Shown here: positions 58,921 through 64,000 of the stretch, piece after piece
Numbering within the stretch: the first letter of the stretch is position 1
Layout of the letters: each line of letters begins with the position of its first letter
Assembly: GCA_016722515.1 (NCBI GenBank)
Contig: JADKJE010000002.1
Span: 434,001 to 498,000 of the forward strand
Origin: Alphaproteobacteria bacterium
GTDB lineage: Bacteria; Pseudomonadota; Alphaproteobacteria; Rickettsiales; JADKJE01
Length of the DNA: 64,000 nt
Reading direction: 5' to 3'
The notes under the pieces: generated by a model
Seen by the model: only the letters and a program-made list of their open reading frames with translations
Databases searched by the model: none
What the model was told of the DNA's origin: nothing
Position numbers and translations under genes: made by a program

Positions 58921-59979
58921 AAAGTTCTCCGGCTTTGGTTTTAAGGAACGCATCAAAGGGGATGGTTTCCTGCTTGATAAATCCTTTACTGGGCAGCGAT
59001 CCGTGATTGACGAGTTCCACGACGGCTACAACCGATGCTGCAGTTGTCCAGGAAATGGCTCGCCAGCTTTTGTCATCCAGGGTAATCGGATAATAACGGC
59101 GCACAAATTCTTCGCGGAATAATTGTTTATCGCGGTAGCCTTCTGTGGCGGCATGAACATAAACGACATCGTCATTCACGGGTGGTTTAGCATTGACTAA
59201 AATTTCTCCAGCTAGCCGGCGGTTTTCTTTAAACGCAATTCATGGAAGAAGCAGACCATGGTTTTGAAATGCCCAGGATAACGTAGAGTTTTATAATTCA
59301 GCTCTGAAACCTGGTTCAGATAGGTTTCGCACATCGTGCCTAATCCGCCAGAAGTCGAAAATGCTTCCAGCTGAACACCCTGAATGACGATGTTTTCAAC
59401 ATCCTGCATGGCTGGGATAAAGGTGTTTTTGCCTTCACGGATGACTTCGCAATCATTGAGATACTCATTAACCACCCCTTCGGGCGACCAGTTGAACGCA
59501 TAGCCTATCATCCCTTTAGGGTTTTGCGGCAGGGCGCCTACGCGCAATTCAATCGAGCGGATGGATTCAAACCCATGCGTTAAATGGGCGCCGACAATGG
59601 CGATGAATCCGGGGGCTAACCCGCATTGAGGGGCCATGACGCCTTTGCTGTCTCTGGCCATGGTACGAATTTGGCGGGTGGTTTCGACATCTTCGGTTAA
59701 ATCAAAATAATGAATGCCGAGTTCATACGCATTTTTGGCAATTTCAAGATTGAGGTGATAAGGCAGGCAGGACACAACCGCCTGGGTTTGTGATAAAAGT
59801 TGGTGCATTTTCTTGTGATCGCTGACAAAGCCTCGATGATGGGTAATGCCGGCAATAGCCGAAGGTGACTGATCAAACGTAACCACTTCAAACCCACTGC
59901 GTTGCAGCAAGGTGGCAACCAAGGAGCCTACTTTTCCGAGGCCTATAACAGTAACATGTTTAAATAAAGATCCAGCCAT
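58898..59979 (-). CDS. Saccharopine dehydrogenase-like protein, split by a -1 shift
   Basis: An NAD(P)-dependent enzyme releasing glutamate and aminoadipate semialdehyde from saccharopine. The Rossmann motif VTVIGLGKVGSLVA is near residue 10, with CGLAPGFIAIVGAHL in the middle. The zero frame stops at 59212 after RLKKTAG. Shifting -1 at CGT TTA AAG gives RLKENRRLAGEILVNAKPP and continues to 58898. T_TTA_AAG is a canonical slippery heptamer in register, so programmed frameshifting, a lost A or a sequencing error all fit. The start ATG 59979 has GCGGAG upstream. The 3' end overlaps the ALDH7 start. Confidence 0.82.
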
Positions 59980-60156
59980 AGCAATACTCCGCAGCACCTT
60001 GATGGCAGTGCCATAGCGTAGTGTGGCTGAAAATCGCTAATTTTGGGTAAATGAAAACGCGTTGAATAAGGATGGGTTACTATTTTCCCAGTCTAAGGAG
60101 ATTAATATCATATTGAAAATGACAAAAGCAAGTCTTGGCGGAATTGTTTATTTATT

Positions 60157-61320
60157 CTATTTAACCAGCTCCATATCCTTCGTCAGTGGTATTTGCCGTT
60201 TACCCACATTGTCTTTAGCTGTGACCATGATGCGGTATTTACCTGGTTGGCTATCGGGGCCAAACTGCATTTTGATGAAGTTCTTATTGTCGAACACTTT
60301 AAAGCGCACTGGTGTTTTTTGCTTGAATGCAACCAGGTCTTTCATGTCGGTATTATTGAGCACATTTCCATCAGGAGCGATGATTTTCAAATCAAAGGTT
60401 ACATCGGCCATGAGATCATTGGTGAGTTCCATTCCCATAAAAACAAAGTTGATTACAATATTATCGCCGATCTTTAACGTGGATAATTCTTTAAACGTTA
60501 ATCCTTGATTGGCTGGCTTTGAAAATTCTTTCAGGGATTTTTCATCGGTAACCACCAGCATGGCCGAAAAGTCCCAATCTTTATTAGGAAAAGAAGTCAT
60601 GTTTTTTTTGAAACGCTCAGTCAGGTTTTTTAATCGTTCTTCAACTAATCCAGAACGAGCGGCGGTTTCCTGAAACACAAAATGCCGCACGACTTCATGC
60701 TGCCACATATTATTTTCCAACGAACGCTCTGCTGCTATGCGAATAGCGGCATCAATGGTGTTATTGCCAGTAAGGGCGTTACCAGCAAGCACCGAAATAA
60801 TCTTCTTTACGTAGTGCGTATCGCCGGAGGCAAAAAAGGCACTCCATGTTTTATCCAGATCTTCGGCATGGACGATCGTTAGATTTTCCATGTCAATGGG
60901 GGGTGAATTTAAATACTCAGGAGCATCTTTAAAGACATCTGAAATGATTTTTTCGTTATGCGACAACCATAAGGCCTTTTCCAACGTTTCCTTTGTTTTA
61001 CCGGATAATCCTGAGGATTGAGCACGCTGTGCCCATGTTTTTACCTGGTCGGCATTATGCGAAAAGATGACCGACAAAAATGCTGCGGTGGGCGCTTGCG
61101 CGGCGGCATTTTTCTCCAGAATTTGTGTCTGTTGCAGCCACTGTAAATAGTCATCCATTTTGGACGGATCGTTAGTGACGTAATAATATTTCATCCACTG
61201 ATTAAACTGGAAATCGTATGATGCGGGTTGTTGGTTATGGACGGTTGCTTGGCTGGGTTGGGCTAGCAGCAAGCAAAGGATGAGCGTGGTAAGAACAGAA
61301 GTGAGGAAGGAAATGCGCAT
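60157..61320 (-). CDS. Secreted protein of unknown function
   Basis: A 387-residue protein with a signal peptide (residues 1-25, ending SQA). The first 200 residues are helical and Gln/Asn-rich; the last 110 look like a beta-sandwich (FDLKIIAPDGNVLNN, PGKYRIMVTAKDNVG), as seen in periplasmic proteins that bind ligands or the cell wall. I do not recognise the family. Confidence 0.7.
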   Translation of the reverse strand: MRISFLTSVLTTLILCLLLAQPSQATVHNQQPASYDFQFNQWMKYYYVTNDPSKMDDYLQWLQQTQILEKNAAAQAPTAAFLSVIFSHNADQVKTWAQRAQSSGLSGKTKETLEKALWLSHNEKIISDVFKDAPEYLNSPPIDMENLTIVHAEDLDKTWSAFFASGDTHYVKKIISVLAGNALTGNNTIDAAIRIAAERSLENNMWQHEVVRHFVFQETAARSGLVEERLKNLTERFKKNMTSFPNKDWDFSAMLVVTDEKSLKEFSKPANQGLTFKELSTLKIGDNIVINFVFMGMELTNDLMADVTFDLKIIAPDGNVLNNTDMKDLVAFKQKTPVRFKVFDNKNFIKMQFGPDSQPGKYRIMVTAKDNVGKRQIPLTKDMELVK

Positions 61321-61468
61321 GATGGTTTTCCTAAGAGATGAAGCGGATGAGGTGCGGGCTGTATCTTATGTATAAGAATGTGGGGTTGGGGGCAATCTTA
61401 AAGTTGGAGGTAGGGATTGATCGAGCTAATTTGTTATTCGAAAAAATAATGCAGAGAAGAGGTGTATT

Positions 61469-63118
61469 TTAATGGAATTCTCTTTCCACGCTTTGTTTAG
61501 GAATAAATTTAAGTTTTACCAATCGAACTAGATTCAGAAATTCTTGCTTGTATCCAATTGGATCATCACTTTGGTTAGCTAACGCTTCTAACTTATTAAA
61601 ATTATAATTCTTCAGCTGTTTATCACCTTTTAACATCTGAGCAAACGCAGCGACAGATGCGGCAAATCTTATATTGGCGGGTACTTGTTTAAGTTGTTTA
61701 TATGATTGGATTAATGTAATAGGAAATGTGAGTAACTGATCGTATTCTTGGTTGGGGAGTTTATAGCGCATATGAAGGCGAGCATATTCATCATCGTGTT
61801 TTATTGATGATTGAGCGGAATATGTATCCGTGGACCGTAAGCTATTGATACGTTTTTCTTTGATGCCTGTTGGAACAATTTCATAGATTGCTGTCGTGCG
61901 ATGTCCTGAGTGGATCGTTTTGTTTTCTATTTTTTCGATCGATGGGATTTCAGATGATGGTATCGATGTTTCATAACCAATAAGTCGATAATGGGAGATG
62001 AGTTTTGGGTTGAATTCTATTTCGATATTAACATCATGTGCGATAGGAAATAAACGCAGATGCGCTTCTTCTTCTAATGCTTTTTGTGCTTCCTGTGTAT
62101 TATTAATATAAATTGTGCGACCGTGGCCAATCTGGGTAAGCTGTTGCATGAGATAATCGTTATAATCGCCCACTCCAAATCGGAGAATTGAAAACGAAAT
62201 ATCTGAATGTTCTTTTGTTTTAATGTACTCCTTAAGTTTCTCGAAATCTGAAGGGCTTATGTAGTTGGCTCTATTTGTAACCAAAATCACACGGTTAATA
62301 CCTTCTTGAACAAAATGTTCCTGCGCAAATTTATAGGCATTTTTAATTTCGTCTTCGCCAGAAGTGAGATTGACTGAATGAAGCTTATCCAATGCTTCCA
62401 GAATTTTATTCTTTTGCATCATTTCTGTTGGTTCCAAGACGATTTTGTTAGTGCCATCATTGGCAATAATTCCGATAGTGTCTGTTGGTGCTAATGCATT
62501 GGTCTGTATTTTGAGCGCGTTTAGAAATAATGGCAATGTGTCCGGCGTTTGCCCAGGGCGGGAGACATCAATTAGAAATATAAGATTGGTTTGCGGTTTG
62601 GTCTGTTTGGATCCGTTATATCCTTGAATGCCAATATGGAGTAATTGAGTGTGAGGACTCCACGGAGTCGGGAAGATGGCTATGGTGGGCTTAAAGGGTT
62701 GCGTAGCGCTCTGCGGTAACGGATAGTTATAGTCAAAATAATTGATTATTTCTTCCGGGCGGATTGAGTCGGGTTCTGGTGTTTTTCCTTGGTCAAACGC
62801 CCATTGGATGAAAGGGTAGGATAATGTATCCACATCTATTGGGAAGGAAGACGTGGGTTTTTGTGCAACATGTTTAAATGAGTTCGGTTCGGTTTGTTTA
62901 GGTGGGTTATCAGAGGTCAGTATTTTTCTATGCAGGAAATAATGGTATTCATGGCATATTCCGTCGTTAGTATAGGCGGTTGTTCCGACCGTTCCTAAAT
63001 AGGCAGTATTTTGGGGGATGATGGAATTGGGTTCACTGTGAGGAGTGGTGTTTTTATTTGAATAGCATCCGGTAAGTGTGACGCAAAAATAGATAACTAA
63101 TCGATGCATGGTGCGCAT
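61469..63118 (-). CDS. von Willebrand factor A-domain lipoprotein (YfbK-like)
   Basis: A 549-residue protein with a lipoprotein-type signal (VTLTGC). It follows the YfbK layout: an N-terminal DTLSYPFIQWAFDQGKTPEP region, a VWA domain starting LIFLIDVSRPG, and a C-terminal helical domain. The metal-site sequence DVSRPGQ lacks the usual DxSGSM, so metal-dependent adhesion may be altered. Function unknown. Confidence 0.78.
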   Translation of the reverse strand: MRTMHRLVIYFCVTLTGCYSNKNTTPHSEPNSIIPQNTAYLGTVGTTAYTNDGICHEYHYFLHRKILTSDNPPKQTEPNSFKHVAQKPTSSFPIDVDTLSYPFIQWAFDQGKTPEPDSIRPEEIINYFDYNYPLPQSATQPFKPTIAIFPTPWSPHTQLLHIGIQGYNGSKQTKPQTNLIFLIDVSRPGQTPDTLPLFLNALKIQTNALAPTDTIGIIANDGTNKIVLEPTEMMQKNKILEALDKLHSVNLTSGEDEIKNAYKFAQEHFVQEGINRVILVTNRANYISPSDFEKLKEYIKTKEHSDISFSILRFGVGDYNDYLMQQLTQIGHGRTIYINNTQEAQKALEEEAHLRLFPIAHDVNIEIEFNPKLISHYRLIGYETSIPSSEIPSIEKIENKTIHSGHRTTAIYEIVPTGIKEKRINSLRSTDTYSAQSSIKHDDEYARLHMRYKLPNQEYDQLLTFPITLIQSYKQLKQVPANIRFAASVAAFAQMLKGDKQLKNYNFNKLEALANQSDDPIGYKQEFLNLVRLVKLKFIPKQSVEREFH

Positions 63119-63567
63119 GAAGTGTTTCTTTTTTCAAAAGGTAGGGATGGGATAACCGAGTTTAGATATTAGATGAATTTTAATGATGGTTCAAGATTAA
63201 AATTGTATTAATTGGCATGATGATGGTAGATATTATCGCATTTTAAAATATTTAATTATCCGATTGATGCCTATTTGAAGAGGATAAATAGTAAGTGTCT
63301 GCTAAAGCCGGTTTATCGGAATAATTTGGCTGTTATATTCTTGTTATTAAACTAACAGGGCCTGGGGGCTATTCCTATCCAAATGCATCATCTACCCTAG
63401 CATAAGTAGCTGATATGTCTATCTTATTAAGAGCGGTTTGTTCGTAATTTATTACGATAAAAATTCCCGTACGGTAATTTTTTGCGGTTTTTAACGAAAT
63501 ATGGAGAATTTGATCCCGATCGGTAACATGAAGGGTTGTGGCGAAATCACCCAGTTGATTAAAAGAA
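63119..63567. other. Gene-free interval before hipA-like gene
   Basis: 449 bases without an ORF that has a start and ribosome site. It contains a 15-base motif, GTCTGCTAAAGCCGG at 63298, that also occurs with one change at 38764 after the barstar gene. A 65-codon open frame on the minus strand (63370-63573) lacks any start codon and is considered chance or relic. Confidence 0.4.
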
Positions 63568-64000
63568 TTACGCCTTGAACCGACTAATAACGAGATTGGT
63601 ATGCTCTTGGATGATATGAATCACTGCTTCGGCAGTTGGATGATTGATGGTTATTTTCTGAAGCCCTTCGCTAACAATTCCGGCTAATTCATAGACACGT
63701 TTTTTGACTAATGGCTTAGCAAGGCCTACCTCTTCTGCAAGTTTTTCAAAATGCAGAGGAAATATTTTTTCTGCGACAGATTCGCCACCAATTTTCATCG
63801 CCATTTTCTTGCTGAGTTGGGGGTAATAAGTTGTACATAGAATGTCATATAAGGGGGCAAGCCGTGCTTCGGTTCCTGTTAGAAGGCTACCTTCATTATA
63901 GATGATGGAGAAATTTTTTCCATGTGCATCATTGTTACCCACAATATAATTGAAGATAACCGTATCTAACAATTTTATAAGATCAACCGCTGGAGAAGTT
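63568..64000 (-). CDS. HipA-family Ser/Thr kinase, C-terminal part (runs off window)
   Basis: The frame is open to the window end, so the N-terminus lies beyond 64000. Visible: FNYIVGNNDAHGKNFSI, the HipA catalytic-loop signature, then RLAPLYDILCT (the metal-binding DFG-like region) and the helical C-terminus. HipA kinases are toxins of the HipBA system that phosphorylate aminoacyl-tRNA synthetases; HipB would be expected upstream, outside this window. Confidence 0.85.
   Translation of the reverse strand, partial: TSPAVDLIKLLDTVIFNYIVGNNDAHGKNFSIIYNEGSLLTGTEARLAPLYDILCTTYYPQLSKKMAMKIGGESVAEKIFPLHFEKLAEEVGLAKPLVKKRVYELAGIVSEGLQKITINHPTAEAVIHIIQEHTNLVISRFKA

Noticed and set aside
63370..63573. 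65-codon open frame on the minus strand beside the hipA-like gene
   Set aside because: It has no start codon or ribosome site and overlaps the end of the kinase gene in another frame.

Overview
The window reads as chromosomal DNA of a low-to-moderate GC alphaproteobacterium. The evidence is gene order: hisB-DUF2628-hisH-hisA-hisF-hisE-hinT, hslV-hslU, xerD next to aroK-aroB, and metX/metW. The genus cannot be named from the sequence alone.

Layout. 1-14659: housekeeping genes (trxB, metW, yqhA-like, an EamA exporter, metX, chorismate mutase, hisC, trpS, hslU, hslV) and an orphan membrane histidine kinase. An AT-rich two-gene accessory insert (3098-5319) lies between metX and metW. 14889-20872: a large FAD-dependent oxidoreductase-like gene, then the his operon. 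21198-40560: a 19 kb two-partner-secretion / contact-dependent growth inhibition (CDI) island. 40719-45359: xerD, a secreted protein, a small membrane protein, aroK, aroB. 45360-47773: a scrap region with a tiny hydrophobic peptide gene, a TfoX_N gene, a collapsed SpoU methyltransferase, a tRNA-like relic and a histidine-rich protein. 47986-53967: rpmI, rplT, pheS, pheT, lepA. 54116-59979: YceI, cytochrome b561, and a saccharopine-pathway lysine catabolism operon linked to an ABC exporter. 60157-64000: two secreted proteins of unknown role and the 3' part of a HipA-family kinase gene.

The most interesting region is the CDI island. A filamentous haemagglutinin/CdiA gene ends in a tRNase-like toxin domain with its immunity gene directly behind it. 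Then comes a train of displaced cassettes, each a toxin C-terminus plus an immunity candidate and several headed by a copied piece of cdiA: a PD-(D/E)XK-like nuclease, two paralogous HExxH zincins with exported immunity proteins, an RNase A-like toxin, an unassigned toxin, a papain-like scrap, and a barnase/barstar pair. Two junctions fall within one base after the previous immunity stop codon. One zincin has lost its catalytic segment to an ISL3-family remnant. The immunity gene behind the RNase A-like toxin appears to be an immunity/degenerate-toxin/immunity fusion. The island is bracketed by the two halves of a dispersed repeat that sits compactly at 2657-3064. No TpsB/CdiB transporter gene is visible.

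Several genes inside and outside the island (cdiA, zincin, lipoprotein, cdiA remnant, saccharopine dehydrogenase) each need a -1 shift to be whole. Two of these shifts fall exactly on slippery heptamers, so homopolymer undercalling, true decay and programmed frameshifting all have to be weighed.
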